NCBI GenBank assembly: GCA_016711045.1
Contig: JADJTT010000011.1
Span: forward strand, 124,001-188,000
Direction: 5' to 3'
Source of the DNA: Saprospirales bacterium
GTDB taxonomy: Bacteria > Bacteroidota > Bacteroidia > Chitinophagales > Saprospiraceae
DNA: 64,000 bases
The notes below the pieces were generated by a model. It was not told where the DNA came from. It saw only the letters and a list, made by a program, of their open reading frames with translations, and ran no database searches. Below, in pieces: positions 1 to 8,455 of the stretch (position 1 is its first letter; every line of letters begins with the position of its first letter). The translations under genes and the position numbers were made by a program.

Positions 1-2430
1 GCAGGAATCCTGCGCCAGGCAGATCTCGATGTTATGCACAAAACTTTGCTGGCCGTAAGGACCTCCTGAGTAAAGCGTGTTGCCACTTGCATCTTCGAGT
101 TCCCAGGTTGTCTCGGACGGGAAATTATCTGTTTTTAATTGCAAAATCAAGGTAACCCCATTCGTAATGGCACTGAAAGTCCGGGAGAATTCGTCGTTGA
201 CGGGTATTTCATCATCCTCCCCATTCGGGCTGAAGGTAGCGGCGCTGAGCAGGTTTTCGCCATTGATCATCCCCGTAAGTACGAGTCCCACGGTAGCAGA
301 TTCACCTGGATCCAGGCATCCTGTCCAATCGATTGTTTGGTAGGGCAATCCGTTAAAAACCACCTCGATGGTGACACTGGTCAGGATCTCTGTACCGAAA
401 TTGGTCAGTTCCAGGGAAATATCCACGGGGTCGTCGCAGCCTACCCCATCAATACCCAGGATATCGCTGATGCCCGCATCAAAGCGGGGCAATTTGGAAC
501 GCACCAGTCGCAGTGTATCGTTGAAGGGCGCCGTATCGGTATCGAGTGTGGTGAACAGGGCAAACTTGTAGTCGCCCACGATCGACATATCGACCGTAGA
601 GGAAAAGGCATGCACATAGCTGCTATCCGGGGGAAGGGTAAAAGTAATTTCTTCGTAAACAGGCGCTTCATTCTCAAAAATATAGCCTACTGTAAAGACA
701 TATTGGGTGTCCACCCCAAAGTTCTTGATCTCCATCGTCACCGGTTCACTGTTGGTCAGATCGGGGGAGTTCTGGGGAAGGATCAGCGCAACAGGACCAA
801 TATCATTGGTATCACGAGATAGTTCGAACGCCACGATCTTGGTCCCCCAGTTGGAGGCTTTTCGGTATTCGCCCGTATACCAGAACGTCCGGTCGTTGGT
901 GGGATCTACCGACATCTGTGCATAGTCGCCGTAGCGGGAACTCGGATTGGTGCTGAATCCTTTCGTGACCTCATATTCTTCAACCGTCATTTCGCCCAGC
1001 GGGTCGCTTGCCCGTCTGCCTGTAAAACGCAGCCCTGCGTATGTTTCCGGGCTGGAGACCGAATAGGCCAGGCCAATATTACCTGAGCCATCCATGGCAA
1101 TACCGGCCATAAACCGGTGCAATCCGTCTTCCGGCGCATAGGTACCTTCCTGATACACTGCCCAGGGGTTGCCGCCCGAACGGCGAAGTTCCATCCAACG
1201 AATACCCGAGACATTGTTCCCAGCTGTAGCATCCACGATAAAGTTTAGCACCATGGATTCATGGGAGCCGAAGTTGCGGTAGTGCACCTGATGCATGATC
1301 ACCTCCGGAAGCCCGTCAATACCGTTTCCTCCCAATTGGGGAATGCAGGCAAACCCAGAGCCGGAAGCGGAACAAGGATTGGAATCGAACGGAGCGGTGG
1401 GAACCGCAGTAGTGGTATAGGTGGTATTGGCCGAATTGTTCCAATCGATATCGACTTCAAAGACCACGATTTCATCCGTTGACACACTCCCCCAGGCATC
1501 GTCGTGGAGTTTGAGGATCATGGGTTTGGCGTCGGCAGGCGGTGCATTCATCCCGGTCCAATCGACCGGGGTAGCTACGTAAAAACCAGGGCCGCCGCTG
1601 ATCCCGGGCAGGGAGATCCGCTGGATGGTCGGGCTGGCTGCACCGGAGAGCAATTCCTGCCGGTTGATAAAATAGGCTTCCAGCATATTGGAGCCGCCTT
1701 CATTGGTCGTCGCACAATACGCATTCGACCAAATGGAATATTTGGGATAGTCTGGAAAACTGGGGGTAGAAAAGGCATACGCAGTCCACGCACCCAATGG
1801 ATCATTGGTATCCGAAACAGCGACCAGCAACTTGTTGCCGTTTGGAAACTCCGTAATGATCCACCGGTCTGCTTCCTGATCGAACAGGATGATGGGGTCG
1901 CCGGCGGAGGTAAAACCCACCTGCGACCAAATCGTATTGGCCGCAATTGGGCCACTGACCGGCGTACCATCTTTCTCAAAAACGCGGAATCGAGTGGCAT
2001 TGATCATTTGAATGTAATAGTTGCTGCCTATATCCCCACAGGGATCCGGGGGGGTCGCATTAAAATCTGCCTGGCTCATACCCTCGATCAATACCAGCGG
2101 CTCCACCACGATGCCGTTATCTTTATTGTCCAGTTGCCGCACCGGGTCGCCGTTTTTTGGCAGGGCGCCGGGTTTTCCATAATCCTCATTTCCTCTTCTT
2201 CCCACAAAGTTGGGCACTGTAATTTTATTCTGCTCGGCTTTCTCACGTTTCTCCGGCGAGGTTGTCGCCACAGGAACCAGGTTGCGCAATGGGGGTGTCT
2301 TTCCCAAATATTGGGCATGTGTTACTTCCACCTGTGGGTGGATAGGGTCTGACTTTACGTTTTGAGCTGCTATCGGCAATACCCAGCAAAGCGAAATAGC
2401 CAGCGCAAGAGACCAATTTGGTCGTTTCAT
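1..2430 (-). CDS. Large secreted protein, C-terminus cut by window edge (probable T9SS cargo)
   Basis: The minus strand is open without a stop from an ATG at 2428-2430 to base 1, giving 810 residues with the C-terminus outside the window. It begins with a signal peptide of about 23 residues (MKRPNWSLALAIS..., ending IAAQ). The middle is rich in Trp, Tyr and Gly in a pattern like beta-propeller or sialidase-like extracellular proteins (for example LFDQEADRWIITEF near residue 180). From about residue 545 and again from about 650 there are Asn/Asp-rich beta-sandwich segments of CARDB type, with 'EIKNFG' and 'ELTNFG' motifs. Such proteins in Bacteroidota normally end in a T9SS sorting domain, which would lie beyond base 1. 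No catalytic motif was recognised. The reading frame is certain; the function is not known. Confidence 0.85.
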   Translation of the reverse strand, partial: MKRPNWSLALAISLCWVLPIAAQNVKSDPIHPQVEVTHAQYLGKTPPLRNLVPVATTSPEKREKAEQNKITVPNFVGRRGNEDYGKPGALPKNGDPVRQLDNKDNGIVVEPLVLIEGMSQADFNATPPDPCGDIGSNYYIQMINATRFRVFEKDGTPVSGPIAANTIWSQVGFTSAGDPIILFDQEADRWIITEFPNGNKLLVAVSDTNDPLGAWTAYAFSTPSFPDYPKYSIWSNAYCATTNEGGSNMLEAYFINRQELLSGAASPTIQRISLPGISGGPGFYVATPVDWTGMNAPPADAKPMILKLHDDAWGSVSTDEIVVFEVDIDWNNSANTTYTTTAVPTAPFDSNPCSASGSGFACIPQLGGNGIDGLPEVIMHQVHYRNFGSHESMVLNFIVDATAGNNVSGIRWMELRRSGGNPWAVYQEGTYAPEDGLHRFMAGIAMDGSGNIGLAYSVSSPETYAGLRFTGRRASDPLGEMTVEEYEVTKGFSTNPSSRYGDYAQMSVDPTNDRTFWYTGEYRKASNWGTKIVAFELSRDTNDIGPVALILPQNSPDLTNSEPVTMEIKNFGVDTQYVFTVGYIFENEAPVYEEITFTLPPDSSYVHAFSSTVDMSIVGDYKFALFTTLDTDTAPFNDTLRLVRSKLPRFDAGISDILGIDGVGCDDPVDISLELTNFGTEILTSVTIEVVFNGLPYQTIDWTGCLDPGESATVGLVLTGMINGENLLSAATFSPNGEDDEIPVNDEFSRTFSAITNGVTLILQLKTDNFPSETTWELEDASGNTLYSGGPYGQQSFVHNIEICLAQDSC

Positions 2431-2553
2431 ACGAGTTGAGTTTTGTGATTTATTGGAATGTATGGTGCATAAATGAGTGGTCCGGTAATTTGGATAATTG
2501 CTTCCAAGTAAAGTAAATTTCAGTCCGGTTGGTTTCCAGAAAAACAGGTGCGT

Positions 2554-2561
2554 CAAAGATA
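2554..2561 (-). promoter_or_regulatory. Candidate -7 box (TATCTTTG) for the large secreted protein
   Basis: The minus strand reads TATCTTTG, a full match to the Bacteroidota -7 consensus TAnnTTTG. It sits about 120 bases upstream of the start at 2430. No convincing -33 TTTG was seen at the right spacing. The rest of the 268-bp divergent gap (2431-2698) holds nothing else I recognise. Confidence 0.4.
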
Positions 2562-2698
2562 TGTTTTTTATTTGCGCCTATGAATGTGTCTTCAAGACAA
2601 AATCCGGCTTTTGTCTTTTAATGACAAAGCAATGATCGGAACACCCGGATAAACGAAAGATCATTTCACCATATTGACCGCACTAAATAAATACGATT

Positions 2699-4858
2699 AT
2701 GCGATTCAAAAAGTTTCTCTACTGTCTATCCCTGCTCATTCTACTTCCTGGTCTGGCCATTTCGCAGGAAGGCATGTGGTTGCCATTCCTCCTCGACCAA
2801 AACGAGCCGGAAATGCGCAACCTGGGCATGAAGATGGCCATTGAAGACATCTACAGCGTCAACCAGGGAAGCCTGAAAGATGCCGTCGTCCTATTTGATG
2901 GCAGTTGCTCGGCCGAACTGATCAGTCCAAAAGGCCTCTTGCTCACCAATCACCACTGTGGGTCTGGGCAGATCCAGAATCATTCTACGCTGGAAAACAA
3001 CTACCTGGAAGACGGTTTCTGGGCCGCTACCATGGCCGATGAGCTGCCAAACCCGGGCCTCGAGGTGACCTTTATTGTTCGCATGGACGATGTGACAGCC
3101 CAGGTGCTGAGCGGCGTTTCCGAAGACCTTCCACCTCGTGAACGACAGTCGCTCATCGACAAGAACCTGAACGAACTCAGGAAGAATGCCGTATTAAAGG
3201 ATTATGAGACACTGGAGATCAAACCTTTCTTCGAAGGCGCCCAATACATCCAATTCACCAACATGAATTACCGGGATGTACGCCTGGTGGGAGCCCCGCC
3301 CTCCTCGATCGGCAATTACGGAGAAGACACCGACAACTGGGTGTGGCCGCGGCATACGGGCGACTTCTCGCTGTTTCGGATATACGCAGGACCGGATAAC
3401 CTGCCTGCCGACTATTCACCCGACAATGTGCCCTTCCAACCCAAACACTTTCTCCCCATTTCTTTGAAAGGCGTGAAAGAAGGTGATTTCACCCTCGTGA
3501 TGGGCTTCCCGGCTCGAACCAATTCCTACCTTCCCTCCTATGGGGTTAAAGAAGTACTTGAAGTAATCGATCCTATTCGTGTGGGGATGCGCGACATATC
3601 TCTCGATCTACTCGGAGAAGCCATGCGGGCCAATCCGGAAACCAAACTTCAATATGCCAGCAAGCAACGGGGTATTTCTAACGGCTGGAAGAAATGGATC
3701 GGTGAAATGGAGGGATTGCGGCGCACCAATGGGGTCCGAAAAAAACAACACCTGGAAGAGCAATTCCAGGAACTGATGCGGGAAGACCCGGAACTCACCC
3801 GCAAATACGGGCACTTGCTGGAAGATTTCCGCAATATCTACACCGAACGGGAGCCGTTCCAACGGGCGAGTATTTACTACAGTGAAGCGGTGGGAGTCAA
3901 TGTCGAACTGTTCAGGGTGGCTTTCCGGCTGGCCCGGCTGGCCCGGATCTACGATTCGCAAGGCGTTACCGGCTACGAAACCGCGCTTCCTTCCACCAAG
4001 GGCTATATAGAGAGCTTTTACACCGAATTCGACGCCTCGCTCGATCAGCGCGTTTTTGCGGGAATCATGGAGCACTATTTTGGTGGGGTTAACCAGACTT
4101 TCTTACCGGAAACGGCGCTCGCACAGGTGGAAGCACATACTGGAAATTACGCCGCCTGGGCCAAAGCGCTGTATGAAGGTACCATGCTGACCCATCCCGA
4201 GCAAATGAAGACGTTGTTTGCACAAACACCGGAAGAGGTCATTAAGGCGCTTGAGGCCGATCCCTTCTACCAGTTAACCCTGGATCTCAACCAGGCCTAT
4301 TCGGAAAAAGTCGCTCCCGCCGCCAATGACTTTTCCGAGCAACTCGGCGAGGTGCAACGGCAGTATATGATGGCGCTGATGGAGACATTTCCCAAAAGGC
4401 GGTTTTACCCGGATGCCAACTTCACCCTGCGCGTTACTTTTGGGCAGGTGGCCGGGTTCTCCCCCCGCGATGCGGTGAAATACGGCTACCACACCACCCT
4501 CGAGGGCGTCATGGAAAAGTATGTGCCGGGTGATTATGAATTCGACCTGCCCGAACGCCTGCGGCAGCTGTATCAGGCCAAAGATTACGGCCCCTATGGC
4601 TTCAAAGGCGAATTGCCGGTGAATTTCATCGGCACCAACCACACCTCCGGCGGCAACTCCGGCAGCCCGGTAGTCGATGCCTACGGCAACCTCATCGGCC
4701 TCAACTTCGACCGTGTATGGGAAGGCACCATGTCAGACATCAACTACGATGCGTCCCGCTGCCGCAATATCATGGTCGATGTGCGGTATATCTTGTTCAT
4801 TATTGACAAGTTTGGAGGAGCCAGGCGCCTGATTGAGGAGATGAAGATCATTAAATAA
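2699..4858 (+). CDS. S46 family dipeptidyl peptidase, DPP11-type (Asp/Glu-specific)
   Basis: This is a secreted or periplasmic serine peptidase that removes dipeptides from the N-termini of peptides, 719 residues as is usual for S46. A signal peptide (residues 1-22, ending AISQ) comes first. The chymotrypsin-like triad is visible: His in TNHHCG (residues 83-88), Asp222 in RHTGDF, and Ser654 in GGNSGSP. Eighteen residues after the serine is Arg672 (LNFDR). In the family this position separates DPP11 (Arg673 in Porphyromonas gingivalis, cutting after Asp/Glu) from DPP7 (Gly, cutting after hydrophobic residues), so acid specificity is predicted. The gene stands alone and ends at a strong bidirectional terminator. 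Family assignment is very secure; the specificity rests on that one residue. Confidence 0.93.
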   Translation: MRFKKFLYCLSLLILLPGLAISQEGMWLPFLLDQNEPEMRNLGMKMAIEDIYSVNQGSLKDAVVLFDGSCSAELISPKGLLLTNHHCGSGQIQNHSTLENNYLEDGFWAATMADELPNPGLEVTFIVRMDDVTAQVLSGVSEDLPPRERQSLIDKNLNELRKNAVLKDYETLEIKPFFEGAQYIQFTNMNYRDVRLVGAPPSSIGNYGEDTDNWVWPRHTGDFSLFRIYAGPDNLPADYSPDNVPFQPKHFLPISLKGVKEGDFTLVMGFPARTNSYLPSYGVKEVLEVIDPIRVGMRDISLDLLGEAMRANPETKLQYASKQRGISNGWKKWIGEMEGLRRTNGVRKKQHLEEQFQELMREDPELTRKYGHLLEDFRNIYTEREPFQRASIYYSEAVGVNVELFRVAFRLARLARIYDSQGVTGYETALPSTKGYIESFYTEFDASLDQRVFAGIMEHYFGGVNQTFLPETALAQVEAHTGNYAAWAKALYEGTMLTHPEQMKTLFAQTPEEVIKALEADPFYQLTLDLNQAYSEKVAPAANDFSEQLGEVQRQYMMALMETFPKRRFYPDANFTLRVTFGQVAGFSPRDAVKYGYHTTLEGVMEKYVPGDYEFDLPERLRQLYQAKDYGPYGFKGELPVNFIGTNHTSGGNSGSPVVDAYGNLIGLNFDRVWEGTMSDINYDASRCRNIMVDVRYILFIIDKFGGARRLIEEMKIIK

Positions 4859-4899
4859 AAAAGAAGAAGCGCGCGCGGCAAGCGCGCGCTTCTTCTTTT
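4859..4899. terminator. Bidirectional terminator between convergent genes
   Basis: An 18-bp perfect stem (4859-4876 with 4882-4899) encloses a 5-base loop (GGCAA). The GC-rich core is GCGCGCGC, and the A-run and T-run on the two sides serve both strands. It separates the convergent S46 peptidase and VIT/vWA genes and overlaps the latter's stop codon. Confidence 0.85.
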
Positions 4900-7109
4900 T
4901 AAAGATATACTTCCCACCACTCCCCTTTCCAATAGAACCGGACATGCTGCCCGAGGCTCAAGAACCGGGCTGTTTCGGGTTGGTTATCCAGGAGTTGGAA
5001 ATAAGCGGGGGTATTGAACTGGATGCGGTTAACGCGCAGTTTATTCTGTACCGCATCGGTCCATTCGCCGTCTTGCCAGGCGCCGTTATTGCGGTATAGG
5101 GCACGTCCCTGCACACGGACCACTTCTTCAGCCAGGTTGCGGGAGGCGCCGGGCTCGCCGTATTGCATGCGGCTCTTGCCCACCTGGGCATCAGCGAGGT
5201 TGGATGATTGGTTTAATTGTTGAAATTCATCGCTGGCACGCACACTGCCGGCGCCTTCTTCCGAAATGGCGTCCTGATATTCTTTTGATTGGCGTTTGTG
5301 GTCGGCTTCCGTCATCCGGGGCGTGAACATGGCGTCGTCGCGCCGGATCTGATTTTGACCGATCAGCATCGCCTCATCTTCCAGGATCAGGTAGCTGGTA
5401 TAAGGGGTCAGGATGCCGTATTTTTTGGACAGGCGCACCACTTCATCCACGAGTTCTTTCGATTCGCCCTGCAAACGGATCTGTTCGAGCAGGTAGCCCA
5501 CGGCACGGGTGCCCCATAAGGGAGGAAGGAATGCGTATTGGGTATCGTCCTTCGGAAAATCCACCCCAAAGGTATACTCTACTTTCTTTCCATTCATATG
5601 TCCCCTAAGCTTCAGTTGGGCTTTTCCATCGCCCCCGTACCGACCAAACAGGGCGAGCGTCTCTCCACGGAAAAGGTCAGGCAGTTTTTTAGGGTACACC
5701 TCAATGGCCTTTATGCTACCTTCTATCGACCATTCAATATCGGTCAACACCGGGTAGGCAATTTTGAGGTAAAAATCGGAGACTTTCTGCTCGAGGTCTT
5801 CGTTGGCGCCCACATACATCCGGTATCCCCGGGTTTGATCGGTCAGGCGGTCGAGTAGTTGGGCGTTTAGTTCGGTGCCGATACCGATCGTAAATACCCG
5901 GGTGCCTTTGATGCCGAAGCTGTCGATTCGCTTGAGTAAGGGCTCAATTTGGGTTTCCCCGATCGTGGGTTTTCCATCGGTAAAAAACAGGACAAAGAAG
6001 GGGCGATCGGGGCTGTTGGCGTCCCTGGACTTGAGTGCCAACTGGAAGGCTTCTTCTACATTCGTGCCGCCAATGGCATCCATATCTTTCACGAAGGAAA
6101 CGGCTTTGGTTTTGGTACCGGCTTTCGCTTCCTCCAACTGGTCGAACAAGCTGCCGGCTTCCGTAGAAAACCGCACCACATTGAAGCGATCTCCAGCCCC
6201 CAGTTGCCCAATACAAAACTGGATGGCCTTTTTGGCCTGGTCCATTTTATCGCCGGCCATACTGCCCGACGCATCCACCAGAAAGATGACATCTTTTTCC
6301 GCAATCGCTTGCGGATCGGCATAACCGGGACTCAGGTTGACCGAAAAGAACCCCTGTGATTCACCCTCTTCGCGGAAGGCAAGCAGGGAGGCGTCCAATA
6401 TATCCCGGGTAGTTTGGAAGAAAAGTTGAAAAGATGCCATCTGTGCATCTTCCAATTCCATGCCCACCGTCGCTTCCAGATCTCCTTTGCGGTGTATATC
6501 GACGGAATGGGTAGGTGAATAGATGGCTTTGAGGGGATCGGCAGATTTTATCTGCACGCGAACGGAAGCTTCCTTCACCTTTTGCCGGGTATTGGAAAAT
6601 GGAATCGAATACGCCAGTGTCCGGGCATCCTCCGGAAGGTAGTGCTGGTATGTCAATTTGATCCGTACTTCCGAATGTGGTTGAATGGGAAACACCCGCA
6701 TCCGGGCCAGACCTTGTTCGCTGTATTCGAGCAGGGCGGGATCCCGAAACCGGCGCACGATATCCTCATAGATCTCTTTTGCTTTTTTGGCGTCGAGCAA
6801 TTCCCCTTTCACTTCTTTCCCATCGATAAACATACTGAACTGCTGGATCGCCACTTCTTTGGGCAGGGGAAACAGGTAGTACCCCTGCAACTGATGGGCC
6901 GTAGGGTTATAAAACACCTGATCGAGCGTGGTCGTGGCGTTCCGCTGGTCGATCTGCACGTCCACGTTCAGTTTTAGCAGTTCGAGCTCAAAAAGCCCGG
7001 GCTGTGGCCGGGGTATTTGCCGGGGCGGTTCGGGGATGATAATGATCTGTGCGGAGATAAAGGAAATGCTGCCCAGGAAAAGGACAAGCAGGGTGAGTAG
7101 CTTTTTCAT
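4899..7109 (-). CDS. VIT and von Willebrand factor A domain protein, secreted
   Basis: The protein has 736 residues. A signal peptide (1-20, ending ISA) is followed by a VIT domain (about 40-165), the vault/inter-alpha-trypsin module that precedes vWA domains. The vWA domain (about 272-450) has a complete MIDAS metal site: DASGS at 279-283, GGTNV near 347 and FFTDGKP near 378. The C-terminal 200 residues have low complexity and no recognised domain. The layout matches inter-alpha-trypsin-inhibitor heavy-chain-like proteins of Bacteroidota, whose substrate or ligand is unknown. The next gene upstream on the same strand (stop at 7165) also carries a vWA domain, so the two probably form a two-gene unit. 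A structural or adhesive surface role is inferred. Confidence 0.88.
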   Translation of the reverse strand: MKKLLTLLVLFLGSISFISAQIIIIPEPPRQIPRPQPGLFELELLKLNVDVQIDQRNATTTLDQVFYNPTAHQLQGYYLFPLPKEVAIQQFSMFIDGKEVKGELLDAKKAKEIYEDIVRRFRDPALLEYSEQGLARMRVFPIQPHSEVRIKLTYQHYLPEDARTLAYSIPFSNTRQKVKEASVRVQIKSADPLKAIYSPTHSVDIHRKGDLEATVGMELEDAQMASFQLFFQTTRDILDASLLAFREEGESQGFFSVNLSPGYADPQAIAEKDVIFLVDASGSMAGDKMDQAKKAIQFCIGQLGAGDRFNVVRFSTEAGSLFDQLEEAKAGTKTKAVSFVKDMDAIGGTNVEEAFQLALKSRDANSPDRPFFVLFFTDGKPTIGETQIEPLLKRIDSFGIKGTRVFTIGIGTELNAQLLDRLTDQTRGYRMYVGANEDLEQKVSDFYLKIAYPVLTDIEWSIEGSIKAIEVYPKKLPDLFRGETLALFGRYGGDGKAQLKLRGHMNGKKVEYTFGVDFPKDDTQYAFLPPLWGTRAVGYLLEQIRLQGESKELVDEVVRLSKKYGILTPYTSYLILEDEAMLIGQNQIRRDDAMFTPRMTEADHKRQSKEYQDAISEEGAGSVRASDEFQQLNQSSNLADAQVGKSRMQYGEPGASRNLAEEVVRVQGRALYRNNGAWQDGEWTDAVQNKLRVNRIQFNTPAYFQLLDNQPETARFLSLGQHVRFYWKGEWWEVYL

Positions 7110-7123
7110 CTGGAAAATATGAT

Positions 7124-7152
7124 ATACCTGGACGCTCTTGGCGCCCAGGTAT
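7124..7152. other. Hairpin between two vWA genes
   Basis: A 12-bp stem with one A-C mismatch (7124-7135 with 7141-7152, loop TCTTG) fills most of the 55-bp gap between the two vWA genes. It has no T-run, so it is more likely an RNA-processing or stability hairpin, or a weak attenuator, than a terminator. Confidence 0.45.
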
Positions 7153-7164
7153 GATTAGGAACGC

Positions 7165-8304
7165 TTATTTATCTATCTCAAATCCTTTTTGCCTGGCTTG
7201 TTCGCGCATGGCTTTCGACATCACTTTATCGAGCGTATCCTCTCCGCCTTCTGCCATTTCCTTGCGTTTCTCATTCTGGAAGGTATTGGCTTTTTGTTCC
7301 AACTCAAGGATTTCTTTTTGGATGGTCGTGCGTTCTGTCGCTTTCGCTTCTACGTATTTCTTTTGCTCCTCCTTGGTCATGCCTTGCATTTCTTCCGGGA
7401 GGTCATCTTTATCGAGTTTGTCAATCACCTCCTCATCGGCTTCTGCGGCATCGACGAGGTCCCAGGAGGTATTCTTATAGGTTGCTTTCGCTTTTACGGA
7501 AGCGCGTTCGCGGGCGTTACCGGCACCGTAGGAAGCGGCATTGGCATCCTGGGTGCTTTGCATCATGACCCGTTCTTCGCCCAGCGAGCCATAACCGATG
7601 TAGGTACTGTTGAGTTTTTGGTTGAGTTCAATAATGCGCTGGTCATAAGGCGTAGGGATATGCACCACCTTTTGGTCCAGGTCGATATTGAAATATTTTC
7701 CATCGGCCAGGTCTGCGCCGTCTTTCCATAAAGTGCTGACACCCTCGTCATAATTGCCACAGAAGATGGTATTGACCATGATCCCTTTGCCTATGGCTGA
7801 TTGGCAAGCCTCACGGTAGGGCTCCGGGCCCTGGTTAAAAGGTTCATTGCCGGCAATGATGATGATCTTCATGTCAGAATTGTCGTCCGACCAGGTCAGC
7901 TGTTTGGTAGCTTCTTTGATGACATAGCCACAATATTCGCTCCCGCCGTTGGTGGTGAGCGCAAACAGCTTTTCCGAGACGAGGTCGAGGTCCGCAGTCA
8001 GTCCGGTTACCTGGAGGATATAGCCTTCGGTAGCAGCCAGTCGGTCATTCCCGTATTCGTAGAGTGCGATCTCAATTTTGGGAGAAAGGCCGTCCTTTTT
8101 AGAGGTAGCCAATTCATTCACCATCTTCCACAGTTGTGATTTGGCCTGGTCGATCAGGCCGTCCATGCTATTGGACGTATCCAGCAACAGGGCGACTTGT
8201 ATGTGCGGGGCTTCTGCAGTAGTAGCAGCGGGAGTAGGCACATTCTGGACGGTGGCGGGCAAGATAAAAACGAAAGAAAGCAGCCCAATAAATGATTTTA
8301 ACAT
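7165..8304 (-). CDS. von Willebrand factor A domain protein, exported
   Basis: The protein has 379 residues with an N-terminal export signal (about 1-20). The vWA domain (about 34-210) carries the MIDAS motif DTSNS at 42-46. A Lys/Glu-rich, probably coiled-coil tail (about 290-379) follows. The tail shows a heptad-like charge pattern around EEQKKYVEAKATERTTIQKE. It lies 55 bp upstream of the VIT/vWA gene on the same strand and is probably co-transcribed. This vWA type (domain plus charged helical tail) is common in Bacteroidota and has no assigned biochemical role. The fold is secure; the function is not. Confidence 0.85.
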   Translation of the reverse strand: MLKSFIGLLSFVFILPATVQNVPTPAATTAEAPHIQVALLLDTSNSMDGLIDQAKSQLWKMVNELATSKKDGLSPKIEIALYEYGNDRLAATEGYILQVTGLTADLDLVSEKLFALTTNGGSEYCGYVIKEATKQLTWSDDNSDMKIIIIAGNEPFNQGPEPYREACQSAIGKGIMVNTIFCGNYDEGVSTLWKDGADLADGKYFNIDLDQKVVHIPTPYDQRIIELNQKLNSTYIGYGSLGEERVMMQSTQDANAASYGAGNARERASVKAKATYKNTSWDLVDAAEADEEVIDKLDKDDLPEEMQGMTKEEQKKYVEAKATERTTIQKEILELEQKANTFQNEKRKEMAEGGEDTLDKVMSKAMREQARQKGFEIDK

Positions 8305-8421
8305 GACTGGTTGGTTTAGCGGTTAAACAATGGCGGGAGAAAGAATCCTTTTACAGGATGTGGATATCTCAAAAATTGGCGTGTAGCGGTTGTCCCTTAA
8401 CGAAGTATTAACAAGAATAGC

Positions 8422-8429
8422 TACCTTTG
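8422..8429 (+). promoter_or_regulatory. -7 box TACCTTTG of the Clp-like ATPase gene
   Basis: TACCTTTG matches the TAnnTTTG consensus and lies 27 bases before the ATG at 8456. It makes the upstream in-frame TTG at 8390 an unlikely start, because that codon would lie upstream of the transcript. Confidence 0.5.
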
Positions 8430-8455
8430 AAATTGCCCGGAACGAAACCTATTTT

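Noticed and set aside
1504..2352. Plus-strand 282-codon frame.
   Set aside because: It is antisense to the clearly protein-like 810-codon minus frame with a signal peptide.
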